Shown here piece by piece: positions 23,253 to 36,181 of a stretch of 64,000 bases of DNA. The DNA is from Gigaspora rosea (Eukaryota > Glomeromycota > Glomeromycetes > Diversisporales > Gigasporaceae), in the NCBI GenBank assembly GCA_003550325.1, contig QKWP01000043.1, positions 390,293-454,292 on the forward strand. Reading direction: 5' to 3'. Each line of letters begins with the position of its first letter. The first letter of the stretch is position 1. The notes below the pieces were generated by a model. The model was not told the origin of the DNA. It saw nothing but the letters and a program-made list of their open reading frames with translations, and ran no database searches. The position numbers and the translations under genes are program-made.

Positions 23253-23429
23253 AGAACCCCGAAATATACATAAATAGATCAGGTATTAATTTGCTTATTT
23301 TTGGTATCTTTTATGCAAATCTTTTTATTTATAGTAATTTTTTGCTTATTTTTGAGATTTTTTGCCAATTTTTTTATTTTTAGTAATTTTATAATTAACC
23401 TGACCTATCTATGTATATTTCAGTGTCCT
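23253..23429. mobile_element. MITE with AGGACCCC-type termini, copy 1
   Basis: The left end AGAACCCCGAAATATACATA and the complementary right end (TATGTATATTTCAGTGTCCT) bound 177 bp. The flanks GTCAAATC and GTCAGATC agree at 7 of 8 positions. The arms contain GCTTATTTTTG and TAATTAACCTGACC words. It is closely related to 43314-43493, and 51003-51300 shares only the ends. Confidence 0.75.
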
Positions 23430-23437
23430 GTCAGATC

Positions 23438-23787
23438 ACTATAAATACAACCTCTACTTTAATAAATACAACTTTATAAATGTGATACCTTTATAAATAT
23501 ATATTTTTGTCTTGTTTGTAAAAAATTATTAGTGCTAAATACATTATATTTTATATTTTGTAAATGCATATTCTTTAAAAAAATTTCTATATTAATCTAC
23601 TTTTATAAATGCATATAGCCAATTAAATTTTAGTATTTAAAATAGGTTATACAGTTTTTAGTAAAAGTTATATAAACTTGATAATCAAATTTTTAAAGCT
23701 ACAATTTAATTAGCTTTTTCTAAATACAATACATTTCTAAATACATGTTTTAGATATGTTTGTATATATTGCATTTATAAAGGTTTA
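23438..23787. mobile_element. Eroded pogo-like MITE
   Basis: The left ATAAATACAACCTCTA and right GCATTTATAAAGGTTTAAC termini resemble the AACCTCTCTAAATGCAT family (6514-6688, 54418-54575), with AAATGCATAT words inside. It is heavily diverged and the boundaries are approximate. Confidence 0.45.
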
Positions 23788-24332
23788 ACTATAATACAAA
23801 ATATAATATTTTTATTATTTAAATATAGATTTTTTTAAATTTTTAGATGATTATTGTAAGTACAAAATATATAATACAGTATATACTTGAAAAATTTATT
23901 ATAACCCTTTGCTACATAATATATTTGGATATTTTGTAAATATTTTGTTAAATATTTTGTATTAAATCCTAGATCTTTAGTTAGTACACTATTGTATATT
24001 AAAATTAATGAATAGAATTTACCTATACTAGATCTAGTACATTGCACTAGATTTAGTACATGATTAAATTTAATTTTTAAAATTAACTACTTAATTAAAT
24101 ATTTTTTTATAATATTTTAACTTTTGGACTACTTGTTTTAGAAAACTTATAGCTTTATATAGTTTTTTAAATTTTATACTTTTTTTTAATTCACAATTGC
24201 TAGTTTTATTTAATTTTTAGTGCATTTACTAGTAGTTTTACAAAATATTTTTGATTATAAAACATTTTTTTACTAAATAAATTTATTTAAACTATTAATA
24301 AAATTATAAATATAAGTTTGTTAATTTTATTA

Positions 24333-24992
24333 TCCCTTAAACCGTCCAGGTTCAGCAGGCAAATTTGCCTGCTTAAATTTTATAAATTCATGTCTGATCT
24401 ATTTTTTTTAAAAATAAAAATATTTTATAATTTTTTTTTTAAATAAAAACTATGATTATATACTATTTAAAACTTCATTTTATTTACTTAATATTTATAA
24501 AAAATTTGAGGTTGCTTATAAAAGAAAATTTTATAATTTTTTAAAAAAATTTTAATTTTAAAAATTTTTTTCTTTTTTTTTTAGTTTTACTTAATAAAAA
24601 TTTAAGATTTAACCCCTATTACCTTAATCCAAAGTTGTAGACAATTTAAAATTACACTACTTTTATTATTTTAACTTTTATAATTTATTAAGCAAAATTT
24701 AGACTTTACTTAGTAGAAACTATAAAATTTCTCTTCGGGAACATATAAAATTTTAAGAAACTTTTTAAAATTTTAATAGTAAAATTAAAAAATAAGTTTT
24801 GTAAAAAATGTAATATCTTGATCAAAATTAAAGATAGAATAATAAAATTTAAATATATTATTTATAAAAGGAATATCTTTAATTTTATTCAATAAATAGG
24901 GGGGTCAAGCTTAAAAAAATTTTAAGAAAACTCAAAAAAACTTTTAAAAATAATTTTAGCGGGCAAATTTGCCTGCTAGATGGTTTAAGGGA
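24333..24992. mobile_element. TA-flanked element with TCCCTTAAACC termini
   Basis: The perfect inverted ends TCCCTTAAACC and GGTTTAAGGGA are flanked by TA. Just inside each end is a palindrome, GCAGGCAAATTTGCCTGC on the left and GGGCAAATTTGCCTGC on the right. A half copy ends at about 26581. There is no coding capacity. The TA target suggests Tc1/mariner-like mobilisation. Confidence 0.7.
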
Positions 24993-27900
24993 TAAAATTT
25001 TATTAAGATTGAATTACTATATAAAAAGTAATCTAATTTTAAAATTTTTTAAAATTTTTACTAGTAAAACTTATATCCAAGTTTATATATAAAAACTAGA
25101 TACAGTATAATTTTTTTAAAATTTAAGTAATAAACTTAAGATATACTATTTTAGTATTAAAGAAATTTTTGTAATTAAATTAGATATTTAATATTCATAA
25201 TTTAAATTAAAAATTTAAAAAATTTAATTAGTAAAAAATTTTTAACTTTAGTTAAGCTCATATGGCTTACTATGTAAAATAATAATTTACAAAATTTTTA
25301 AAAAAAGTTTATAATATAAATAATAATTTTTATAATATAACTAATAACAATTTTTTTATAACAAGCCTTTACAATTTTTTATTTATTGAAACTTTTAATT
25401 TGCAAAATATATTAATAAAAATAAACTTTACAAATATATGAAATCTAGTATATTGAAAATTACAAAAAAATACAATATATAAAAAAATTTTTTTATTAAA
25501 ACTTTATTATTAATTTAAAAAAAATACTGCTAAACAATTTTTGAATACTTATTAGATTTTTGTATAAAAAAAATTAAACTACTAATTTTTTTAAATTTTT
25601 AATACATTTTTTAAAATTTACTAAATCTAGTACAAAAGAGTAAATTTAATATATTAATTTAAAATTTATTATTAACTTGTTTATAATTCTACTACTAGCT
25701 ATATTAATATTGCAATATAGCAATTTTGGCTAAAGAATAACTATTTTTTAAATTGTAATCCAGACAAATTTACTTAGATTTTTTTTTAGAAATAATTATA
25801 ACTTTTTAAAAAAATAAAATTTTATTAAGAATATGAAATATACTTTATTTATAAAATATTTTCTTTAAAGTATATTTTATAAACTTTATTATAAAAATTT
25901 TTTAAAATTATTAATAAACTTTAAAGCAATAAAGTTTAAATTTTTTATTTTAAAATTTTCTTTAAAATTTTTTCTTTAGATTTTTTTAAATTTTATATAT
26001 TTCTGTTTATAAAAAAAATTTTTACTTTTAATACAAGTTTTAATTTTTACAAATAAATTACAAAAGTTATAATAATAAAAGTTGTAATTCTTTTTATAAA
26101 CTACAATATTGTATTAAAAAACAAGGAGCTAAAGCTAATATTTATAGAGTTTACTAAAATTTTTAAATAGTTTTTTTTGGTTAAAAATTTTTTTTGAATT
26201 TGTCTATTTTTAATATAAAATTAAATACTATTTATACTATAATATAATCTTTATTTTTAAATACTAGAAAATTAGAATCTAATATAGGTCTGAAGTGAAA
26301 ATATACAAAATCTTACAAATATGTAATATCAAAAGACATTTGTTACACTAACTATAGATCATTACAAGAACCATTAATCCTCAAATTTTATTGGTAGTTT
26401 CTGACTAATATTGTATAGATATGCATTCAAATTTATTCAAACAGATGTGTTCTCACTAAGCTTTGGACAATTATTAAAAAAAAATTTAGTTAAATATTTT
26501 AAGTTTTAAAAAAAAGAATTTATAAGTATATATAGCAATTTTTTAGGCAAATTTGCCTAGATTTGCTTACAGCTTAAGGGATATTATTTAAGAGAGAGTT
26601 TGGAAAGATGTATATTGTAATATAGCAATTTTTGTTTAAAGAATAACTATATTACTTTGACTTAATATAAAAAAAAGTTTAGAAATATATATACAAAAAC
26701 AAAACTAAAAGACAAAAAAAATATTCAATACAAAATAAAACTCTACTCAAAATATAAAAACAAGAAAATAGCAAAAAATAAAAAAAGTAAGGTTTAAAAA
26801 AGAATTAAAGAAATACTTAAAATAATAATTTAAAATAAAAATATTAAGACAAATAAAATAAAAATAAGAATAAAAAAAGAGTAGTTCAATATAAAATAAA
26901 AACAAAAAAAAATTTCAATAAATTCAAAAAGAAATATACAAAAAAAAAAGGTTTTATACAATAAATAAGAGTTAAAGAAATATAAAGTCAAAGAATTTAT
27001 AGTTAAGAAATATTAGTTTATTAAATATAATTAATTTTTAAGTACAGGAATTTTTAAATAAAAAAAAAAGGTAAAAAACAAAACTTTCTTTGTTTTGAAG
27101 AAAAAAGCAGTTTATGTATTTAGACAAGTCTTAATTATTTTAATAGCAAATAAAATAGTTTAAACTTGAATTTTTGTATATAATTTATTTAATTTTATTT
27201 AAAACATTTTGTATAAAATATAGCTAGTTTTGCAAAAATAACTACTGCAATTAAATTACAGCATTAATAAAGATAAAAGTAAGGTTTTACTTTAATACCC
27301 AAAAAATAAATAAAAAATAAATAAATTTATATATAAATATAATACTATATAACAAATTATATACCTGTTAGATCAAAACTAATTTTTATTAAAATCAAAA
27401 AAAACAAAAATTTTAGAGCATATCTGATCTTACAATATATTTTTAAAAAACAAAATATAAATATAGTATATTAGTAGTATATTAGTATTGCACCTTAAAT
27501 ACAGTATATTGTATAATATAAAAAATTACTACATATCTGATATTACCTGTGATGATCATCACTGGTGTAATCTACAATGCATAAAACAAAAATTAACAAA
27601 ACAAACAGTTTGTATTAAATAAAAATAAATCTCTTTAATATTAGGATAAAGATAAAGGTTAAAGATTAGAATAGAGGCTTTGTATATAGTAAAATTTAGC
27701 AAGGAATTTTTTTTTTGTATAAAAAAAAGTAGTTTCATAGACAAAATTTTAGGTTAGAAGCAATTTTAGGGGATAGCTAAAGTCATGTACCCATGTAATT
27801 TTTTGCAATTTTAGTTAAAATTCGTATTAGAGTCTGTTTAGCATTAGGGTTGGAGTTAGAGTTAGGACCAATATAGGTAAAATTACCTTCCCAACATTTT

Positions 27901-28126
27901 TTATTAATGGCCCAAGATAGGTTTAGAATGCCGTTTTTATGTTCTTGCATTTTTTTGTTTTTTGACTTCTTCAGGCTGATCTGTGTAAACAAAATTTCGC
28001 GACTCTGTTTGGTTGATTTATATGAAAATGTCATGTGGGTATATAGCTTTAGACGACCCCCAATTTTAGCAATTTTTTAAAAAATTCTTTGTTTTTGTTA
28101 TACAAAATTAATCTACATATTACACC
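24993..28126. other. Extremely AT-rich, no gene
   Basis: Mostly A and T with homopolymer runs. 26640-27110 is a long A-rich, G-poor tract. 27540-28070 is somewhat less AT-rich; part of it (27640-27760) resembles 4980-5310, sharing TAGTAAAATTT and GTTTCATAG boxes. The open frames there show no recognisable protein. Confidence 0.45.
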
Positions 28127-28379
28127 CAGTGTTGTCACTTGGATGTTTTTTGGACATTTTGGACATTTTTTTCAAATTAAAATTACTTAAAATTTTATTA
28201 AGATAATCTATTTTAATTTTTTCACCAATGAGTCCAGCACCTAAAAAAATATATAATTATATATTTTTTTAAATTACTTTATTGATTAGTTAAATATGGG
28301 ACATAGGCTTGGATGATTTTGGACAATCTTGGACATTGGACAAAAAACATAGTATGGACACGTCCAAGTGACAACACTG
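28127..28379. mobile_element. hAT-like MITE with GTCCA-word arms, copy 3
   Basis: The termini CAGTGTTGTCACTTGG and CCAAGTGACAACACTG are perfect inverted repeats. The flanks ATTACACC and GTTACACC agree at 7 of 8 positions. Its arms have TTGGACATTTTGGACA words. The centre (TATATAATTATATA) matches the copy at 2299-2549. Confidence 0.85.
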
Positions 28380-28624
28380 GTTACACCTGATCCTGAATCT
28401 TAATTGGCAAATTGTTTACCGGTGATGATCACCGGTAGTGATAAATAGCAAACTCCTATAATATAATATATACAGATAATTTTTTTTTTATGCTGTAGTA
28501 TATATTAATAAAAAATTTTTTTATAATAATTATAGCAAGAAATTTGGTCAAAATATAAATATTTATTTGTTTAATTTTTTAATAATCAAAATTTTAACAT
28601 ATTCAAATATTACAATGGCATGTC

Positions 28625-28738
28625 ACTATGTCCAATTGGTTTCAATTTTTTTTGAACATATGTTCATTTTCAATTGGACATATGTTCATTTTCAATTGGA
28701 CATATGTTCAAAAAAAATTGAACCAAATTGGACATAGT
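28625..28738. repeat. Short foldback with ATATGTTC words
   Basis: The inverted ends ACTATGTCCAATTGG and CCAAATTGGACATAGT enclose an internal repeat of TTCAATTGGACATATG. It is about 114 bp. The termini resemble a short word-array element. No target duplication was recognised. Confidence 0.6.
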
Positions 28739-28739
28739 A

Positions 28740-29162
28740 ACTAGTATATAATATATATAGTTATACAAAAATTTCTACTATATAGTTACTGTACAATACA
28801 TTTTTATTTTTAAGTAAAATAAATTATATATAGTATATATTTAATGAATATTTCTTATAAATGAGTTATATTTCTATTTTAATTGTATCCTCAAAAATTT
28901 GTTAAAAAAAAAAATATTAATTATAAATGTATACAGTAAATATTTTAAAGTTCAGTATGTGTAATTTAAAACAATACAGATTATAATGTATATTTTATTT
29001 TTTATAATGTAATGAAACCTTATTTTCTTTAAAAAAAAATAAATTGCATTTACTATCGTTATTCAATAAAAATATTATTATATTAATCACTACAATTTGA
29101 ATATATGCGTATGACGTAAAAAGTTAGTATATAATGACAAAAATATATGTTATATGACTATA

Positions 29163-29220
<58 letters not shown>

Positions 29221-31709
29221 TTTTTTTTTTTCTGATTTTAAAACGTCCTGATGCCCAAGTCAAGAAGAGAAAATCTCTAATTTTAGACACATGTTGTCAT
29301 CCCATAAATAATTTAAAGTGACGAAACTATTGGTAGATAAATGAAGATAAGACTAACTAAAAATGCAAAAAATTTCCGCGTGATATATAATAAGATCCAG
29401 TGGTACAGCTGTGGTGATACGACAAAAATGAATCCTCAATATGCACGATTCTGCAAAAGATAATCTTGAAATGAACCACACAATAACAAGTATTTCTGTG
29501 TCATGGAAATTGCAGAGTAACACCATATGATGAACGAGGGCCCTTTTCTTGAGGATCATTATAATTTGATGTTACACTTAGATGTGTACTGCGATAAACA
29601 GAACATAAACAAGTCAGCAAGGTTTGCAGGAAATGATATGACAACGTTTCAAAAGAAATGAAATCTGGGGTAAAGAAATTGACTGATCTACATAATTTGA
29701 GTAATATCGTGTTGTGTCATTCAGGTCGGATTTTTCAAATTTCGTTCAGAAACAATTTTTGTTTTGGAATCGAAGATCGTGGAACAAAATAAGACACAAA
29801 AGGGTAGCCAAAAATGATATTCAATTTTTTTTTTCATGATTTTATGATTTTATGCAATATTGAATACGCATTGATTTTTAAAAAGCATATGATTCAATTC
29901 TTAAATATCTATTTTAGGATAGTGGAGGTCATATGGGACAAAACTATCTTTTGCAAAAAAAAAAAAAAAAAAATTTGTCTCCAAGCCACTACAAGAAATT
30001 TATATTTTAGGCGGTACTAAGAGATAAATTTGCTTAATTTAGATATTAATTATTACGTTTCCCAGAGTTTTGATCGAAAATCTGCCGCGCTAAGGATTTA
30101 GATAAGATGTATGAACAAGTTGATCACAACCTTACAGGGATGTACCTACCGTACCGATTGCATACCTGATTGTGAGAAACACGCAGATTGTCAATTCCCC
30201 GCACAAACAGCTGAAATCACCAACACAATGTTTTTTACTTTTGAAAGCTGTCACATTTCTTGTTAATTAAATAAATAGAATAAGCGAAAGAAGTAATTTA
30301 TCGTTCGCTATAATAATACTATAATAATATTTAAAAGATATATATCAGATATATATACATATATATTTTTAACGTTAATGAGCATTATTTTATAAGCGAT
30401 ATATATAATTTCAATATATATAATTATATAATTACACTTTTTTTTAAAAATTTCTCGAAGAATGTATATAGAGATTTAAGCCTCGAATACCGGCTACTAG
30501 AAATGCCGATACTATTACAGTATTACACTAAATACTGTATTACACTTTAATAATCGATAGACATGTAGAAAATCTCTCCACGATTACTAAATGTTGTGCA
30601 ATATTTGAATGTCAACCTTAAACAAAAAAAAAACCAGATTTACTGATAACGACAACGACGACGGTACCAATGATTTACGGTATCGTTTGGGGCGCTTGCT
30701 TTTTTTATATAAAGTTAGATATTAGTACATATCGTTTGCAGTATCGATTAGTACATGAAAGGATTTAATATATATATATATAAAACGGTACTGTATGAGT
30801 CATTGACAAGTCTGTATCTTTTCATCAGTTTGCACAAATCTGTGAGAAAATTTTTCGGGAGCTTGTCCATACTTGAACTTTTTCAGGTTTTTATAACCAA
30901 AAATAGTACGTTCCACGACCTGACCGACTTGGAATTCTAGACCCCTTAAACCCTATCTGGTCTGATTTTTTTTTTTTTCACCGGTATTCTCCGGACATTT
31001 TTAGATTTTCGAGAAAATAAAAAAAAAAAAAAAATCACCATTCAATTTTAATTTATTTAACTAACACACAATAAAAATGAAACTTGTATAGTTTATAAAA
31101 TTGGAAAAACAAAATATTTACTTTTGTTCATGAAATCATCATTAAAAAATTTTAAAATGAAAAATGATGATAAAAAAAAAAAAAAGATCTCATGTGGGCC
31201 TTTTCGGACGAAAAATAGAAATGTAACACTTCATTATTCATTGCATGCAAAATGAAGATTACTCGGCATTTAATAAAATATACATGAGTTCATGAGCTGC
31301 CACATCTGTGTAACTTTTCTCGTTCCCGTTTCTGTGTCATATGAAATAAACATTGCCTTTTGTGTCTGGATTTTTCTAATTAAATCAATGTCACCTGTCT
31401 TACCTACCTGTCACCCAGTAAGTACCCGGACAAAGAAGGGAGATGACGGGTTCTGCCATCTGCAAAAATCAAACCGAATGAATTATCATTGGTAATCAAT
31501 TTAAAATCCCCCAACTTGTTTAAATAATCCCCCAAAATCTTAATACCGTGCCACCGTTTAAAAAAAAAAAAAAAAAAAAAGCTAAAATAAAAAAAACCGG
31601 GATAACACGCACTGCACAGCAACAAAACAACACTTTATTCTGCTTACCAGTACAGTATAAACAGATATACAAAACTGAGCGTTTTTACTGCTCTTGACCG
31701 ATTCGTCAA
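28740..31709. other. Upstream intergenic region of the orphan gene
   Basis: This stretch is less repetitive and less extreme in composition than the flanks, and it contains no convincing coding frame. 29164-29231 is a run of 53 A followed by 15 T. Other long A or T runs occur at about 29957, 30970, 31020 and 31560. The 2 kb immediately upstream of 31710 may contain the promoter or an unrecognised gene with short exons. Confidence 0.4.
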
Positions 31710-33085
31710 ATGGCAAATAATAGTCAACATACCTCGAGTACACACTCTCAAAACCTTCAATATAACAATATAAGTATGTCTATTCAACCTCAAAACCAAC
31801 TAAAGGATAAAATACAGCAGGTTAGTACGACGTGACTCGGACTGTTTTTTTTTTTTTCGGTGTAATTCCAATGTCAAGAAAAAAAACTACAAATTTGGTC
31901 AACTTTTGATATTATATATTCGCGATATTTTGACCTTAGAAAAAATATTAATGGAACTAATGGGAATAATGGGACTATGAGACTAATAGGTCAACCTTTG
32001 ATTTCAAAAAAAATTGCTTCGATGATCAACGTTTATTGTAATTAATTATAAAAAAAAAAAAAAAAATTAGTTTCATTTGTGTTTTAATCAATATAATATA
32101 TATTTACATAGAACGCTATGGACGAGAAAAAACAAAAAAAGGTGTTTCAAAATGGTCATAAACGAAAATTAATGGAGAACGAAAGAGATAAACAAAAGGC
32201 AGAATTGGAAAGCTCGAAAGTAAGTTGAAAATTCATTTTACAAATTGTTGTAGGAAAATTTAATTATATCACTTATGCGCTTATATCACAATCATAGAGC
32301 GAATTGAAGAATCTTTTGTCACAATATGGCACAAAAGCCAAAGTCGCCGATGATCTAGAAAGGGATACAACAAAACTTCGTGGGAGCATCGAAAGTTTAT
32401 TAGCAAGAGTACAATCAAATAAATTTAACAAGGTTTGGTTTTTGCCCGTTATATTCTACTGCGCCACGATTCCACGATCTCATTCTAAAAAAAAAAATTT
32501 ATTTATTAAATTTTCTAGCCAATTTCACCACCATCAGCAATATTACCACCACCATCATCACAATCACCACCATCACCACCACCTCAGTCACAACAAGTAA
32601 TAATGAAACCAAAAGCCGCAGATTCCCCGTTAAACACCATCATAACGGCCATTTTACTCCCTTTCGACATAGTACTAAATATAATACGAAGATTATTCCG
32701 TGGTATAAATAATTGTACAGTAATCCTAGCTTTCATATTATTGATAGAATGCTTTATACTATTGCTTATTTGGGCGTAAGTAATCATTTTTATCTTTATT
32801 ATTCGTTAAAGTTCAATATGTATTAATCATAAATTAATCGTTTAACTAATTATTAACTGTTAACTAATTATTAACTATTTAAATAGAGTCAAGAAATCGC
32901 ACCACACATATCTTTACATTGAACCATATGAACCAGTTGTGCATGGAACTTTTGGAGTCGACCAACCCGCTTCTTTGGGTATAATGTGGTCGATAGTAAA
33001 TTCTGTAAAAGACTTTTTTGCCGAAGTGATCAACGGAGGTCGCGGGTTCGGCAATCCTAATTATGATGGCTTCGTACCAATATAA
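31710..33085 (+). CDS. Orphan coiled-coil, proline-rich, single-membrane-span protein
   Basis: Five exons join in frame: 31710-31820, 32112-32219, 32298-32432, 32519-32775 and 32887-33085. Introns are 78-291 nt with GTTAGT, GTAAGT, GTTTGG and GTAAGT donors and TAG acceptors. The product is 269 aa. Residues 1-37 are Asn/Gln/Ser-rich; 38-115 are strongly charged and probably coiled coil (KQKAELES, LERDTTKLRGS); 119-142 is Pro/Ser/Gln-rich. Residues about 157-173 are amphipathic-hydrophobic, and 184-205 is a clear membrane segment (CTVILAFILLIECFILLL). The 64-residue tail is rich in Gly, Tyr and Phe and ends YDGFVPI. The first ATG after the upstream stops was chosen as start. I do not recognise the family. 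The layout suggests a tail- or membrane-anchored adaptor with its coiled coil in the cytoplasm, which is inference only. Conserved splice sites and an uninterrupted frame argue that it is functional. Confidence 0.75.
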
Positions 33086-36000
33086 TATACGTACATAGTA
33101 CATAATAGATCCTCGCTTAATAATATAATGCAAGGACAATTTTGTTTTTTTTTTAATCTTAGAGAGAATAATCTTAATTGTTTTGTGTTGATTATGGTAG
33201 AGGTTTCTCATTTTCTTTGTACATATTGTTTTTTTTTTTTGTTTTAAATACTTTTTCTTTCGTGTACTTTTTTTTTTTTGTTTTGTTAGATTTTTTTTCT
33301 TTCAAATTTCACACTTTTTGCATCTGCACAGTACAAAAAAACACACTCACAATCTAAAAAAATAATGCATATAATTCTATAATTCTATAATTCACCAAGC
33401 GTAATTGCACATTTGTCTACGAATATTTTTCAATAAAATTGAAAAATTTTAAAAACAATTCACACTTAATCTTTTAGGAAAAACTTTTTCGCACTCACTT
33501 TTACACTTAGGTATGTATAAAAATTTTATTTGTGTTAATGAAATTTCATTGATTCCTTTGAATCGAATATCTAAATTTCGGTTCAAATTTCGGTTCAAAA
33601 CCTTCAAAAACCAAGTTTTTGAATTGTAATCTCCCCTTGTGCCCGGGCCAATTCATTTTTCTAATTTGGTTAATCTGGGCTGTCCCGGGGAGTATAAAAA
33701 AAAAAAACAAACAACGGATATTTCAAACACTCTCTATGATTTCAATTATTTCAATTATTTCAATTATATCATTGATGAGTCACTCATGTCCGTACAAATT
33801 TTCATTTATAGTTATAAATTCCTTATTTGCTCGATTATACTTGCTTTAGAAAATGGTTATCAAAAAAATAAAGTTATCTAACAAATATGGCGTCGATATT
33901 TTTAAGAACAAACATTATCACTATTGTTTTAAAACAAACAAATTTGACATAATTATTAGCTGACGTAGTTCACAATAAACATAATACGTACTTATACGTA
34001 CTCGATGGCGTTTTAATTGTTTTTAATTGACAATTTTGTGCGCGTGACGTTTGTTTCCTTTTTTTTTAGTTTACTTTTTATGTTCATTATCGGAAGTCGC
34101 TTAAAGTATGATCTGCGCGCGGCTGATTTTCTACGGCCGTTAAAAAAGGGTCTCGTATAATATATTATCGAATTAATTATAATCATAATTAGAAACGTAA
34201 AAGTATTAAAATTTGAATGTTTTCTTATTATGATAAACTATTATAGGATGTTACAAAAAAACTTTTAATGATTTTACAAATTCAGATTTTTTAATATTGT
34301 TTTTTTTACAATCAATCGTTTGATTAATAAGCTAAAACTATTTTATATACATAAATGCTCTCCTAAATTATCATTACATCTAATGTATATAGTATAATGT
34401 AATAAAGGAATATTTTTATATATTGTCTAATTAATTGTAATAAATAATTCTTTTTAAATACTATAATTAATACATACATAATACCCTGTTAACACTTTTT
34501 AATCTATAAAAACTTGTATGACTTTTTGATTATAAAGCACTTTACATAATAGAATTACGTATTCGGGCTTTTATAGGGCAGTCTTATAATTCAAATAAAT
34601 GTTTTTAATTTAATTGATTGATGACTTGTGTAAATATAAATATTGTATGCTATATATATAATTTATTTGTTGAATTTAAAAATATATTTATATATTTTTT
34701 CTTTTTTTAATTGCTATTTGATACAATCCTTGTTTTTACTGTAATTTACGTGTATTTTAAAAAAAATTAATATAATATATTAGAATGATTTTAACGCTTA
34801 CCAAAGGTAAAATTTTATCAAGTATGCAGTTTCTAAAAAAAACGGCTTTAATCATTAATGTAATAGATTAAATAGAAATATTTAATACTAAAAAAATCTT
34901 TGATCTTTAATTTAATTTTAAAATTAATTTTTATAGATACAGATATAATAATATTCAAAATTATAATAATAAAATTTATTTTTAATAAATGCTAAATAAA
35001 TATTTATTAGATTTTAATAAACTCTATTTTTTAATTACTGTATACTTTTATATAAAATATATTCTAACTTGTTCCTCTAGTTGACATTTTTATTATAACT
35101 TAAAAATGGCTTAAATATTGTAATTACAATATTTTTGATGCACGAAATAAAAATATTTAGTATGATAATATAAAAAACGGTATTTTGGTCTTGACTCTAA
35201 TTTTACTTCTAATTTTAATCCTATTTTTAATATTAATTATAAATTAAATTTAATTAAAATTTTACAATATATTATATATACAGTAATTTATCTTTTAATT
35301 TGAATTTTTTTAAACCAAATTTATCTAAAATTACTATAAATTTGTTTATAATTTACTTATTTAAATTTAAATTTTTAATAAATTTTTTTTAATCATATTG
35401 TATTTAAAATTAAAAATTAAAAATCTCAATTAGTAATTTTAGATTCAAGCTTACTTATAACAAATTTAAAAAAATATTAATAAAAAATTATATTAATTTA
35501 ATTTAAATACTTAACATTAATAAATAAAAATTTTATAATTGATTATACTATTCTTTTTATAATAAAAATTAATTTTATTTTAAAATTTTTAATTAAATTT
35601 ATTATAAATCAATACCTAATAAAAAATAGAAATCTAAAATTAAAGTAATTAATAACGCTTATAATTATATACAATTACTTTACTTCAATACTAAAAAAAG
35701 TATTTAAATTCAAAAATAGTTTAATAAATATAAGTAAAATTTTTTAAATTGTAGAAGTAATTGTATTTTTCTAAGTATACTCTCTTGAAACTATAGTAAA
35801 AAAAAAAGCAAAAAGTGCACTTAAAAAGGGTATGTATTTAGAAAAGTTAAAATTTATAATTGTTTTATAAATTTATAACCAAATAAAGATATGCATTTCA
35901 AAGATTTTTTATATATTATGTGCTTAAATAATTATGGTACAATATTATAAATAAAATAGTATAAGCTAGTATACTTTTATATATATTTTACAAACATTAA

Positions 36001-36181
36001 TTTATAGCTATTTTTAAAATAGTAAAAATAATTTTCAAAAAATTTTTTTTAAAAAAATTTGCAAATACTTAATTCATATCAGTGTCTGAAATTCAATTTT
36101 TAAATTAGTTGTGGGCCATAACCAAATAAAAAAAATATTTGTGGATTATAGAATTTTATAAAAATTTAGTTGCGTGCATAA
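33086..36181. other. Intergenic, increasingly AT-rich
   Basis: 33086-34150 is the 3' flank of the orphan gene, of moderate composition; an ATTTCAATT-type triplication lies near 33740-33770. 34200-36180 is extremely AT-rich with no gene. No transposon ends were identified here, which contrasts with the rest of the window. Confidence 0.4.

Noticed and set aside
27559-28034. Short minus-strand open frames
   Set aside because: Low-complexity AT-rich sequence related to 4980-5310. The frame is not conserved between the two.
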